Source: Planctomycetaceae bacterium
Lineage (GTDB): Bacteria; Planctomycetota; Phycisphaerae; UBA1845; UTPLA1
Length of the DNA stretch: 64,000 bases
Assembly: GCA_006969385.1 (NCBI GenBank)
Contig: CP030884.1
Location: 5,140,249 to 5,204,248 of the forward strand
Direction: 5' to 3'
Positions 1 to 8,365 of this stretch are shown here, piece by piece; positions within the stretch are counted from its first letter, which is position 1; the number at the start of each line of letters is the position of its first letter. The position numbers and the translations under genes were made by a program. A model generated the notes under the pieces. That model did not search any database and was not told the DNA's origin. It saw only the letters and a program-made list of their open reading frames with translations.

Positions 1-75
1 GTCAAACTCGGCCGCTCGGATGAGGTGCGAATGCGAATCTCGTTTGACGATTCACATCCATTCCCCCCGGGATGA
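1..75 (+). CDS. C-terminal tail of a plus-strand gene cut by the window start
   Basis: Frame 1 is open from the first base to a TGA at 73-75 and encodes about 24 residues ending RISFDDSHPFPPG. A GC-rich hairpin follows at once, which fits the 3' end of a transcription unit. The fragment is too short to recognise and could be chance, so the call rests only on the open frame and the hairpin. Confidence 0.3.
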   Translation, partial: VKLGRSDEVRMRISFDDSHPFPPG

Positions 76-79
76 GCGA

Positions 80-100
80 CCTCGCGAACCAAGCGCGAGG
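80..100 (+). terminator. Possible hairpin terminator
   Basis: CCTCGCG at 80-86 pairs perfectly with CGCGAGG at 94-100 around a 7-base loop. A pyrimidine-rich stretch (108-126) follows, but the T-run is broken, so termination is only likely. Confidence 0.35.
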
Positions 101-560
101 CACTCCGTCGCCCGTTTCTTTCCCTTAAGGAAATCGTCGAGCGACAGTTGAAACATAAGATTCGGGTCCGGCGCGGGCAAATGCAAAATCGCCTATTTTA
201 AATCGGCCGGGTGGATAACATCGCGGCTGCCGCGGCAAACTGGTTGCGGTGCTGATAAGGTCGCGTTTGCAAGTGCGATGATGCAACCTGTCTTATTTAC
301 AGATTGACCGCTAGAGGCATGGAGGGCCCCTTAATATGTCGGCGGGTCGCTTAAAAAATGCGTACAAACGGCGTGTCGATAATATCGCTTGAATTATCTA
401 TTGGCGACGCTGCGTTGGTTGTGCTTGCGATACGGTATGAATCGGACGTTACCCCGTTCGCTTGCCTTACCCTTATATATAACGAATGCGTCATCCAACC
501 CGCTGCCTTATCCAACCAATGTAACTGTGTAACAGTGATTCGATCCGGCCCCGCGGCGAC
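101..560. other. Intergenic region with no supported gene
   Basis: Composition turns more AT-rich than the flanks. The only open frame, from about 358, has low-complexity content and no family resemblance. Around 525-537 a short ACTGT-GTA-ACAGT palindrome lies downstream of the minus-strand PDZ gene. I see no RNA gene here. Confidence 0.4.
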
Positions 561-1724
561 TTACCGCTCATCCAACTCCATCCGCCAATATAAAGACGCT
601 CGTACCGAATCATCCGTCCCGCCGCCGATGGGTGGCACGCGTTCCTGCCACCATACATCGAACGCCGCGCGAATTTCCTTATCGCGCTCGATCGCATTGC
701 GATTGGCGCGATTTTGATCGTCGCGCAACAAATGGCGCGGCCAACGGCCCAGGCGCGCCCGCACTTCCAATAACTGCCCACCGCGCAACACCGTCATACT
801 GGTCGTCTTTTTCTGCAGAATGCCGATCGGCGGCAGCGGCGGTACCGATTGGTTCCACGCGGCCACCGCAGCGTCCGCATCAAACAAGCCGTTGGTCCAA
901 CTATCCCACTGCGCCTGGGCGGTCCGCGGTTCAAACGGCACACGATCGACCGTCGTGATTACATCGCCAACCTGAATGCCAACGCTCGGATCGACGCCAC
1001 CCAAATCTTCGATGCGCAGCCCGCAGGTATTCGGTGCCAAGACCGGATACGCCTGCGCCGTAATTGGCTTCACCGTCATGCCGGCGAAATACTGCGGTGT
1101 TAAGGTTGCGCGACTTCCGATATCCAATACCAATTGTGTGGCATCGCGCAGCACGCTGAAGTTGCACAACGCTTCGGGTCGCTTCTTTCCGATGAGGTCC
1201 GTTAACCGTTGCGCATCGCCGGTCCCGAGCAAAGCCCGTTCGCCATCGATCGCAACTAACATATCCCCACGCTTGAGGCCCGCCTCTTCCGCCGCCGTGC
1301 CATCGATCACGTTGCTTACGACCAGCACATGATGCCCCACCGGAATCGGTTGCTGGATGCTCTGCATCGCGAGCGCCGTCGTCCAACTCAACGGTTGATT
1401 CTGAATCCCCAAGAACGCGCGCGACGGCCCCATCCGCTGCGTGCGGTACAGCTCCTGACAAATCTTGCGGAGCCGCATGCGCGTATCGAAGCTGACATCG
1501 CCAGACGCATAACTGACAAGGTCCGGCAATAAGCTCGGGTCGGCCGCCATCAATTCCGCCGTCGCCGCTTCGCGGGCTTCCCAATTCTGATGGTCGAGTT
1601 GCGCCAAAAATCGCCGCTGCTGCGTACGGTCTTCAATCGAACCCTGCGCGCGCAGCCCTTGCGACGTCACCAGCGCGATGATTGCCGCGATCCCCAAATA
1701 GCCAGCGAAGTGAATACGCATCAT
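561..1724 (-). CDS. Exported protein with two PDZ domains
   Basis: The 387-residue product starts with a signal peptide (hydrophobic residues 8-20, likely cleavage after LRAQ at 27). A helical region at 30-95 resembles a HEAT-type repeat. The first PDZ domain spans about 100-200 and contains the typical GTAAEEAGLKRGDMLVAIDG stretch. A second PDZ-like unit at about 212-330 carries GLRIEDL...VGIQVGDVITTVD. There is no protease domain and no catalytic serine triad, so this looks like an adaptor or a non-enzymatic relative of DegP-type proteins acting outside the inner membrane. Two ATG codons stand in tandem at the start, and either may be used. The gene is divergent from the TIR-like gene, with about 130 bases between the preferred start codons. 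Function is unknown beyond peptide binding. Confidence 0.85.
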   Translation of the reverse strand: MMRIHFAGYLGIAAIIALVTSQGLRAQGSIEDRTQQRRFLAQLDHQNWEAREAATAELMAADPSLLPDLVSYASGDVSFDTRMRLRKICQELYRTQRMGPSRAFLGIQNQPLSWTTALAMQSIQQPIPVGHHVLVVSNVIDGTAAEEAGLKRGDMLVAIDGERALLGTGDAQRLTDLIGKKRPEALCNFSVLRDATQLVLDIGSRATLTPQYFAGMTVKPITAQAYPVLAPNTCGLRIEDLGGVDPSVGIQVGDVITTVDRVPFEPRTAQAQWDSWTNGLFDADAAVAAWNQSVPPLPPIGILQKKTTSMTVLRGGQLLEVRARLGRWPRHLLRDDQNRANRNAIERDKEIRAAFDVWWQERVPPIGGGTDDSVRASLYWRMELDER

Positions 1725-1854
1725 GAACTCAAACCCAAGTTGCTATCGGTGCTTCTCTTATTATTGTAATATCGACGGGGCGAATCTATCGATTCGCGTC
1801 AATTTCGAGACGCCCATGCGATCTGCGTGCACCAAAACGCAAAGTTTCCCCGCT

Positions 1855-2283
1855 ATGTCCGTTTTTCTTTGCTACGAACCCGAGCAACGCGCCACCGCCG
1901 AGCCGCTTCGCGAATTCGGACCGGCGCAGGCAAATCTCGACGACTACGACGCCCGCGTAAAGATCGCCCCCGACGATGACGCCGCGGCGACCGTACGTCA
2001 ACGCATCGCCACGGAAATCGTTGCCGCCGACGTCTTGGTTTGCCTCGTCGGCCAAACGACCTTTCTCAGCCCTTGGATCACTTGGGAAATCGAGCAGTAT
2101 CTCGCCAAACCCCAGCGCAACGGCATGGTCTGCATCATTCTGCACAAACTCTACTCGCCGCCGATCGCGCTCAAAGATGCGGGTACCGTCTACTGCAATC
2201 TTAAGCGCGACAAAGTTGCTATGGCCGTCGAGACCGCCCAAGCGCTCGACGACCTGACCGACGATTACGCCATCGAAGATTAG
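1855..2283 (+). CDS. TIR-like domain protein (ThsB/MTH538-type)
   Basis: The 142-residue product begins MSVFLCYEPEQ and has the strand-helix pattern of the TIR-like family once called DUF1863. Its best marker is VLVCLVGQTTFLSPWITWEIE at about 61-81, which matches the family pattern of a hydrophobic strand, a G-x-x-T turn, W, and W-E-I-E. The canonical family forms the cyclic-nucleotide-producing ThsB subunit of Thoeris defence; other members are uncharacterised. No effector (SIR2-SLOG or other ThsA type) lies beside it, since the neighbours are a PDZ protein and gmd. The frame is open upstream to 1723, but that extension would overlap the divergent gene's start and is not TIR-like, so the ATG at 1855 is preferred. 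The acidic C-terminus (DDLTDDYAIED) is probably disordered. A catalytic glutamate cannot be assigned with certainty from sequence alone. Confidence 0.75.
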   Translation: MSVFLCYEPEQRATAEPLREFGPAQANLDDYDARVKIAPDDDAAATVRQRIATEIVAADVLVCLVGQTTFLSPWITWEIEQYLAKPQRNGMVCIILHKLYSPPIALKDAGTVYCNLKRDKVAMAVETAQALDDLTDDYAIED

Positions 2284-2301
2284 CCGCTACACTAGCCGAT
2301 C

Positions 2302-3279
2302 ATGAAGAAAGCGCTGATCACCGGCATCACGGGGCAAGACGGCTCGTATCTGGCGGAGTTGCTGCTCGACAAGGGCTACGAGGTGCACGGCATCATCCGC
2401 CGCGCTTCGACGTTTAACACCGCGCGTATCGATCATCTCTATCAAGACCCACACCTCAACAACGTCCGGCTATTTCTGCATTACGGTGACATCTGCGACG
2501 CTTCCAATTTGCGCAAGATTCTCACCGCCGTGCAGCCCGATGAGATTTATCACCTCGCCGCCCAAAGCCACGTGCGCGTCAGCTTCGATATCCCCGAATA
2601 TACCGGCGACGTCACGGCGTTGGGCACCACGCGTTTGCTCGAAGCCCTGCGCGATACCGGCCTGCCGGCGCGTTTCTATCAAGCCGGTTCCTCCGAGATG
2701 TACGGCAACGTTTCCAAGGTGCCCCAATCCGAAACCACGCCCTTCGCGCCTTGCAGCCCCTACGCCGCCGCTAAGGTCTATGCCTACTGGATGACCGTCA
2801 ACTATCGCGAAAGCTACGGCATCTTCGCCAGCAACGGCATTCTGTTTAATCACGAATCGCCCCGCCGTGGCGAAACCTTCGTCACACGCAAGATCACCCG
2901 CGCCGTCGCCGAAATCAAGGCCGGTCGCCAGCAGGATGTGTTCCTCGGAAATTTAGACGCCCGTCGCGATTGGGGTTACGCCCCCGAATACGTCGAAGCC
3001 ATGTGGCGCATGTTGCAGCACGACGAGCCCGACGATTTCGTGATCGCCACCGGTAAGAGCTACTCGGTACGCGAATTTCTCGAATGTGCGTTCGACTATG
3101 CCGAACTGGATTGGAAACAACACGTCAAACACGACCCGCGCTACGAACGACCGACGGACGTGGCGCAATTGCTCGGCGATGCGTCCAAGGCGAAGCGGGT
3201 TTTGGGCTGGGAGCCGACGCTGGATTTTGAAGGGTTGGTGAAAACGATGGTGGATGCGGATGTTGCGGCGGCGAGATAA
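2302..3279 (+). CDS. gmd: GDP-mannose 4,6-dehydratase
   Basis: This cytoplasmic enzyme converts GDP-D-mannose to GDP-4-keto-6-deoxy-D-mannose, the precursor of GDP-fucose, GDP-rhamnose and related deoxysugars. The extended-SDR fold is clear. The NADP-binding GITGQDGSYLAE lies at residues 8-19, the substrate loop SSEMYG at 130-135, and the catalytic Tyr154-x-x-x-Lys158 in SPYAAAKVYAYW. Downstream are NHESPRRGETFVTRKI (183-198) and GNLDARRDWG (216-225), both hallmarks of the family. The length of 325 residues is slightly short of the usual 340-370. The TIR-like gene ends 18 bases upstream, so co-transcription is possible but the functional link is doubtful. The convergent glycosyltransferase/DUF2304 pair supports a role in surface sugar synthesis. 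Confidence 0.95.
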   Translation: MKKALITGITGQDGSYLAELLLDKGYEVHGIIRRASTFNTARIDHLYQDPHLNNVRLFLHYGDICDASNLRKILTAVQPDEIYHLAAQSHVRVSFDIPEYTGDVTALGTTRLLEALRDTGLPARFYQAGSSEMYGNVSKVPQSETTPFAPCSPYAAAKVYAYWMTVNYRESYGIFASNGILFNHESPRRGETFVTRKITRAVAEIKAGRQQDVFLGNLDARRDWGYAPEYVEAMWRMLQHDEPDDFVIATGKSYSVREFLECAFDYAELDWKQHVKHDPRYERPTDVAQLLGDASKAKRVLGWEPTLDFEGLVKTMVDADVAAAR

Positions 3280-3299
3280 GACAAGTTGTGTTGCCATCT

Positions 3300-3695
3300 T
3301 TACGTTCCGACATTTTGACTTTTCGACGTTTCGACGTTTTTCCCTTTCCCCACACCCTCTTCCGCCTGCAAGATCGCAATGTGCCGCACCAGCGATGTCA
3401 TCTCTTTACGCAAATGCCGCAGGCGCATGTACGTCATCCAAAAGCCGAGAAACATCAGCAAGATCGCGACGTAAAAAACGAGATCGGCACCGCGACCGAT
3501 GCCGAGGGCTGATGCCGCTTTGGTGGTAATGCCGGGTTGCAAAATGGCGATCAGCGTTGCCAAGCCGACCAGCGACCAGATCACGCCGTCGCGCTTGGAG
3601 ATTAAATTGCGAATCGAACCGAGCACGAGCAGCAGCACAAACGCCGCCACCACGCCGCCGACCACGATTTGGAATGTGTTGAGTCCGTTTAGCAT
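3300..3695 (-). CDS. DUF2304 family membrane protein
   Basis: The 131-residue product has a membrane segment at about 10-28, a second at 42-58, a third at 68-88, then a charged coiled-coil-like tail. RGADLVFYVAILLMFLGFWMTY is the conserved core of the DUF2304 family, whose members sit next to Dpm1-like glycosyltransferases, as here. The start ATG overlaps the stop of the upstream glycosyltransferase by one base (TGATG), so the two are translationally coupled. The family may help anchor or regulate the polyprenyl-phosphate sugar transferase, but no reaction is known. The last 20 residues (EEGVGKGKNVETSKSQ) are low-complexity and come from a TTTCGACG-repeated DNA stretch near 3311-3340. Confidence 0.85.
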   Translation of the reverse strand: MLNGLNTFQIVVGGVVAAFVLLLVLGSIRNLISKRDGVIWSLVGLATLIAILQPGITTKAASALGIGRGADLVFYVAILLMFLGFWMTYMRLRHLRKEMTSLVRHIAILQAEEGVGKGKNVETSKSQNVGT

Positions 3696-4435
3696 CAATC
3701 CACCATCTTTCCAACCAAGTAATGAAACGCGATGCGCAGCGCCCCGCGGGCCGACTGCCCCTTCGCCAGCGAATATTCAGTGTAACGAATCGTGACCGGC
3801 ACTTCGACGAACGGCAACTCCGTTTCGCGAATCAAATCGATAATCTCGCTCGCATGGGCCATGCGATCCTGCCGAATATGAATCCGCTGGGCCGCCTTGC
3901 GCGAAAACGCACGCAACCCATTATGGGCATCGGTCAGCCGCACGCCATTAAAAATTCGCGTAAACCAAACGCCGGCCTTCAGCACCAAGCGCCGCGTCGC
4001 CGGAAGGTCCGTCGCGCTGCCGAGAAACCGCGAACCCAAAGCGATGTCCACATCGCCATTGAGAATCGGCGCGAGCAGCGCGGGAATATCTTCCACGCGA
4101 TGTTGACCATCGGCATCGAACGTGACGACAAAATCCGCGCCGCGAATCAGCGCGAACTCGATACCGGTTTGTATCGCCGCCCCCTGCCCCCGATTGATCA
4201 GATGCTTGAGCACGTAGCGCGCGCAATCCAACGCGACGGCATGCGTGTTATCGCGCGAACCATCATCGACGACCACCACGTGATCGAAATGCCGGCGCAC
4301 CTCGGCCACCACCTCGGCCAGCGCCGGACCTTCGTTATACGCCGGAATCACGACGAAGGTGCGCGCCTTTACCTCCGTCGGTAACGCTCCCAGCGAGTTT
4401 TCTTCAATTGCATCCACCTGTTTCACCCGCAGCAA
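3695..4435 (-). CDS. Family 2 glycosyltransferase, polyprenyl-phosphate sugar transferase type
   Basis: The product resembles DPM1/dolichyl-phosphate-mannose-type synthases, which load a sugar from a nucleotide donor onto a polyprenyl phosphate at the inner membrane face. VVIPAYNEG (28-36) and VVVDDGSRDNT (54-64) form the nucleotide-binding part. The metal-binding TFDADGQH is at 105-112, and a GSRFLG motif and the NGLRAFSR acceptor-loop motif follow. There is no C-terminal membrane segment, and the coupled DUF2304 gene may supply one. The open frame begins at a TTG (4435), with GTG codons at 4426 and 4417 as alternatives. No clear Shine-Dalgarno sequence decides between them, so the first few residues are uncertain. 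Confidence 0.9.
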   Translation of the reverse strand: MLRVKQVDAIEENSLGALPTEVKARTFVVIPAYNEGPALAEVVAEVRRHFDHVVVVDDGSRDNTHAVALDCARYVLKHLINRGQGAAIQTGIEFALIRGADFVVTFDADGQHRVEDIPALLAPILNGDVDIALGSRFLGSATDLPATRRLVLKAGVWFTRIFNGVRLTDAHNGLRAFSRKAAQRIHIRQDRMAHASEIIDLIRETELPFVEVPVTIRYTEYSLAKGQSARGALRIAFHYLVGKMVD

Positions 4436-4725
4436 CTGCCAACGACCGATACTCGCGCAGCGCGCCCGACGACGACATCCCCCTAGTTGACGTTATGCCG
4501 CTTGCCGTGCGACCGCAATTGCCCGCGCCGCGCGCCCGCCGCGCATTTTCGGACACCCAAACGATACGCGAGACCATCGCACGTCGCTCTACCATATTAC
4601 CGGCAGGCGCGCTCGATCAAGACGCCATCCGGCGATTGGTGTATCATCGAATTTTGCGGTAACCCGACAAACCCGAACCAGCGGAGACGGCTCGTCGCCC
4701 CCGGCCCATCCATCGAACGACTGCC
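4436..4725. other. Divergent intergenic region
   Basis: This GC-rich spacer separates the minus-strand glycosyltransferase from the plus-strand TPR membrane protein and must hold the promoters of both. I cannot point to convincing -35/-10 pairs or to a structured RNA. Confidence 0.4.
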
Positions 4726-7197
4726 ATGGCACGACTGCAAAAAGGACAACGCAAGGCCCAACGCGCCGCCCGCGCCACGCCCAAAACGGAGCCCGCGCCC
4801 TCAATATCTTTCGGCCCCGCACCGCGCGACCATCTGATCGCCGCCGGTTTGTGCGCCCTGCTGTTGATCGCGACCTACATCACGTATTCCAATTCGTTCC
4901 GCGGTCAGTTTGTTTTCGACGACAGCAAATGGATTCTGGCGATGTCGGAAGACCGCGACAAAAACCGCGACGTCTTCGAGGTGATGAGCAAGAGCCGCCG
5001 CCCGATCGTGGAAGCCACGCTCTATTGGGATTTCAAACGCGCCGACAAAATCAAGGCCACCCGCGCGATGGTCGTTGACGAATTCGCCGAGCCGGCACCC
5101 TATCACTGGACCAATCTGATCATTCACATGATCGCGGGGCTCGCATTATTTGGGGTCATACGTCGCACGCTGCTGCTCGGCCCGTTTCCGAAGGCCGCCC
5201 AGGAGCAAGCGCATTGGATCGCGTTTGCCGGCGCGCTGTTATGGTTGCTGCATCCGCTCAACACGCAGGCCGTTACCTATCTCATTCAACGTGCCGAATC
5301 GCTGATGGGCATGTTTTATTTGCTCACGCTCTACAGCTTTACCTACGTCATCAGCAGCCGCAGTTTTGCCGGGCGCGCCATCGCCGCTGCGTTTGCGGTT
5401 TTCTTTTGCTGGCTCGGCATGGGCAGCAAGGCCGTTATGGTCACCGCGCCGTTCGTGGTATTGCTTTACGATCTGATATTCGGCTGCCAGCGCGCAACAG
5501 ATGCTGAAGCCGCTTCCCCCTTCGGCAATGCCCCTGCGTTCATCACCGAGATTAAACGCCGAATCGTACAGATCGCAAAAAAGCGCGGCGTCGTACACAT
5601 CTTACTATTTTGCACGCTGGCAATGCTGTTTCAGGTCGGCGTGGCCCAAGGCGTACTGGTGCCGAAGAAGAATCAAAGCGGCACCGTCGGCTTTTCGCTC
5701 ACGCGCGACCGGCCCGACAAGATTACGCCCAAAGAGTATCTGGTTACGCAGTTCGGCGTTATCGCACATTATCTTAAACTCGCCGTCGCGCCGATCGACC
5801 AGGCACTCGATTACCGATGGCCGATTCTCAGCCTTACCGGCGAAGAAAATTGGCTCAAAAAGCCCGCAACTTTTGCGAACGCCGCGTTGCCGGGGCTGTT
5901 CATCGCGGCCTTGGGCGTTACCGTCGTTATCGCGTTGATTCGCAAGCCCTGGCTCGGATTCCTCGGGGCTTGGTTCTTTATCATTTTGGCACCGACCAGC
6001 AGTTTCGTACCCATTCGCGACCCGCTTTACGAACACCGCATGTATCTTTCGCTGGCGGCGCTGATCGTCGGCGTCGTGGCGCTGCTTTGGTGGTTGGTCG
6101 GGCGCGTGAGCGACAAGCTCCCCTCCTACATTCAGCGCGGTGCCGTCGTCGCCGTCTTATGCTTGCCATTGGCCATCGTCCTCGGCATGCTCAGCTTTCA
6201 ACGCAACGCGCTGTATGCCAACCCGGTTCAACTCTGGGCCGACAACGTCGCAACGCGTCCACTCAACGACCGCGGCCTTAACAATTACGGTAAGTGCTTG
6301 CTCGATACCATCGAGGACGACCTGCAAAAGAAGCTGGGTTTAGAAGTCCTCACACCCGAAGAAAAGCTTACCAACCTCAATCTCGCGGTCGATGCGTTGC
6401 GAAAAGCCACCGAAATCCGGCCCACGTTCGTTAACGCGTGGTTCAATCTGGGTAATGGCCTAAGCAAGCGCGCGAAACTGATCGAAGCGATCGAACGGTC
6501 GAAACTGCCCGCCCCCGTCGAAGGCAAGAGAAGGCCCACGTTATCGAAGGATGTGATGCAAACCGTCTTGCAAGGCTTCAAGGACGCAGCCGCCGCCTAT
6601 GAAAAGTCGATCCAATTTCGCGAAGGCAAAGCGTCGGCATGGGTGATGCTCGGCAATGCCTACACCGACGCCGGCGAGGCCCAGCGCGCACAGGGCAACA
6701 TCCCGGAAACCATCGCGCTCTTTGAAAAAGCAGCCGAAACGTTTCTGGCAGGTGAGCAAGGCGTGTACCAAAATACGTCAGCTGTATTGCGCTCGCGCTT
6801 GCGATTTAATCTGGGCAACTCTTACTTTCGGTTGGCCGGTTTTGGGCGCAGCACATTTGAAGAAGCGATCGTATGGTACGAAAAAGCCCTCGAAGTAAAC
6901 CCGCGCCATCCGCTGGCATGGTTGCAAATTGCCAACTGCCAGTTCGGCACCGGTCAGTATGAAGAGGCGCTCGGGTCTTATCGTCGGGGGCTGGCGAACG
7001 GGCCACCGACCGAGTCCGTTCCGCTTGCGCGGGTACGCATCGCCATGTGTTTGCGCTCGCTTGGGAAGTTGACCGAAGCGGTCAATGAGTTAGAGGCGTT
7101 TCTCCAAGAGCAGCCGGGAAATCCTCTTGCCCAACAGCAGCTTCGCGTTACCAAAACGATGATCGACAATCGGCCTGACGCACAAGGCCGCCCCTAA
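4726..7197 (+). CDS. TMTC-like multi-pass membrane protein with C-terminal TPRs
   Basis: The 823-residue product has a basic N-terminus and about ten membrane segments between residues 36 and 490. An extracytoplasmic TPR array follows from about 540 to 810 (for example VWYEKALEVNPRHPLAWLQIANCQFGTGQYEEAL). The first loop carries FVFDDSKW with an acidic pair at 65-66, as in GT-C glycosyltransferases. YHWTNLIIHM and HPLNTQAVTYLIQRAESLMG are hallmarks of TMTC proteins, which in animals are O-mannosyltransferases. A likely role is transfer of a lipid-linked sugar to exported proteins, but bacterial members are untested. It lies 8 bases upstream of a family 2 glycosyltransferase, so the pair is probably an operon. 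Confidence 0.8.
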   Translation: MARLQKGQRKAQRAARATPKTEPAPSISFGPAPRDHLIAAGLCALLLIATYITYSNSFRGQFVFDDSKWILAMSEDRDKNRDVFEVMSKSRRPIVEATLYWDFKRADKIKATRAMVVDEFAEPAPYHWTNLIIHMIAGLALFGVIRRTLLLGPFPKAAQEQAHWIAFAGALLWLLHPLNTQAVTYLIQRAESLMGMFYLLTLYSFTYVISSRSFAGRAIAAAFAVFFCWLGMGSKAVMVTAPFVVLLYDLIFGCQRATDAEAASPFGNAPAFITEIKRRIVQIAKKRGVVHILLFCTLAMLFQVGVAQGVLVPKKNQSGTVGFSLTRDRPDKITPKEYLVTQFGVIAHYLKLAVAPIDQALDYRWPILSLTGEENWLKKPATFANAALPGLFIAALGVTVVIALIRKPWLGFLGAWFFIILAPTSSFVPIRDPLYEHRMYLSLAALIVGVVALLWWLVGRVSDKLPSYIQRGAVVAVLCLPLAIVLGMLSFQRNALYANPVQLWADNVATRPLNDRGLNNYGKCLLDTIEDDLQKKLGLEVLTPEEKLTNLNLAVDALRKATEIRPTFVNAWFNLGNGLSKRAKLIEAIERSKLPAPVEGKRRPTLSKDVMQTVLQGFKDAAAAYEKSIQFREGKASAWVMLGNAYTDAGEAQRAQGNIPETIALFEKAAETFLAGEQGVYQNTSAVLRSRLRFNLGNSYFRLAGFGRSTFEEAIVWYEKALEVNPRHPLAWLQIANCQFGTGQYEEALGSYRRGLANGPPTESVPLARVRIAMCLRSLGKLTEAVNELEAFLQEQPGNPLAQQQLRVTKTMIDNRPDAQGRP

Positions 7198-7205
7198 GCG
7201 ACAAC

Positions 7206-8216
7206 ATGGCTGCCGCGTCGCCCACCCAACTGCCGCTGGTCTCGCTCGTCATACCCGGGCGCGATTGCGAGCGCACGCTCGCGAACTGCCTGCAAGCCGT
7301 TTGCGCGATCAAGGCGCAGCCCAATTCACGATTGGCCGAGATTATTTTCGTGGACGACGGTTCGCGCGATAATTCGCGCGAGATCGCCCGTTCGTTTGAC
7401 GTAACGCTCATCGAAGGTGGTGGCCGCGGCCCGGGCGCGGCGCGCAATCTCGGCTGGCGCGCGGCACAACATACACTAATCTGGTTTGTCGATTCCGACT
7501 GTGTAGCCGAGCCCGACGCACTCGATGTGTTGCTGCCTTTCATGGACGACCCCAAATTCGGCGGCGCCAGCGGCAGCTACGGCACCATGACCGACCACTC
7601 GCTGCTGTCGCGCTTGATTCACGAAGAAATCGTCGAACGGCATCGCCGCATGGGCCGTCGCGTGAATTTTCTCGCCACGTTTAACGTGCTCTATCGCCGC
7701 GCCACCTTAGAAAAGGTCGGCGGTTTCGACGAGCGTTTCTTAAAGGGCCAAGACGCCGAACTGTCGTTTCGCGTGCAAGCTGCGGGTTATGCTTTGGGGT
7801 TCGACATCCGCTCGCGTGTGCGGCATTACCACCCGACACGCTGGCGCTCATACCTGCGCACACAACGGCAACAGGGTTATTGGCGGCTGTTCCTACACAC
7901 GAATCATCAGGGCCATTCGATGGGCGATTCCTACAGCGGTTTCATCGATCACGTGCAACCGCCACTGGCAATGCTGTCGTTGGCGTCGCTACCGCTATTG
8001 GCAGTCGAGCGCTGGCGCTGGGTCTCGATCTGTGTATTCGCGCTGTTAATGCTCACACAGCTGCCGATGACGATGCGTTTGTTGATGCGATTGAAGCAAT
8101 CGTCGTACATGGTATATGCCGTCATGGGCTTCGTCCGCGCGTACTGGCGCGGCGTCGGCCTCACCCAGGGCACGCTCGCGCTGATTAAGCAACGCTTATT
8201 GGGCAAAGGGGCGTAG
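7206..8216 (+). CDS. Family 2 glycosyltransferase with C-terminal membrane segments
   Basis: The 336-residue enzyme has a GT-A fold: VSLVIPGRDCERTL at 12-25, EIIFVDDGSRDNS at about 47-59, and IWFVDSDCVAEPDAL at about 96-110 with the metal-binding DSD. FLKGQDAELSFRVQAAGY is the acceptor/ED motif of inverting family 2 enzymes. Two or three hydrophobic segments at about 255-315 probably dock it to the inner membrane. Only 8 bases separate it from the TMTC-like gene, which suggests a shared glycosylation task. The donor and acceptor sugars cannot be read from the sequence. Confidence 0.88.
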   Translation: MAAASPTQLPLVSLVIPGRDCERTLANCLQAVCAIKAQPNSRLAEIIFVDDGSRDNSREIARSFDVTLIEGGGRGPGAARNLGWRAAQHTLIWFVDSDCVAEPDALDVLLPFMDDPKFGGASGSYGTMTDHSLLSRLIHEEIVERHRRMGRRVNFLATFNVLYRRATLEKVGGFDERFLKGQDAELSFRVQAAGYALGFDIRSRVRHYHPTRWRSYLRTQRQQGYWRLFLHTNHQGHSMGDSYSGFIDHVQPPLAMLSLASLPLLAVERWRWVSICVFALLMLTQLPMTMRLLMRLKQSSYMVYAVMGFVRAYWRGVGLTQGTLALIKQRLLGKGA

Positions 8217-8365
8217 CGCGGCAAACGAGCTTTGCGGGCTACGGTCGCGTTTTAGTTGCGTCACGCTTGCATTTCTCCCGGTCGTTTCGTGCAATATTCA
8301 GTCGCGTCAATGGAATTGGGCAGAACGACCAATCTGATGACTGCCAAAACCGAACAGGATTACTC

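Noticed and set aside
358..717. Plus-strand frame in the first intergenic region
   Set aside because: Half of it is antisense to the PDZ gene, there is no family resemblance and no ribosome site.
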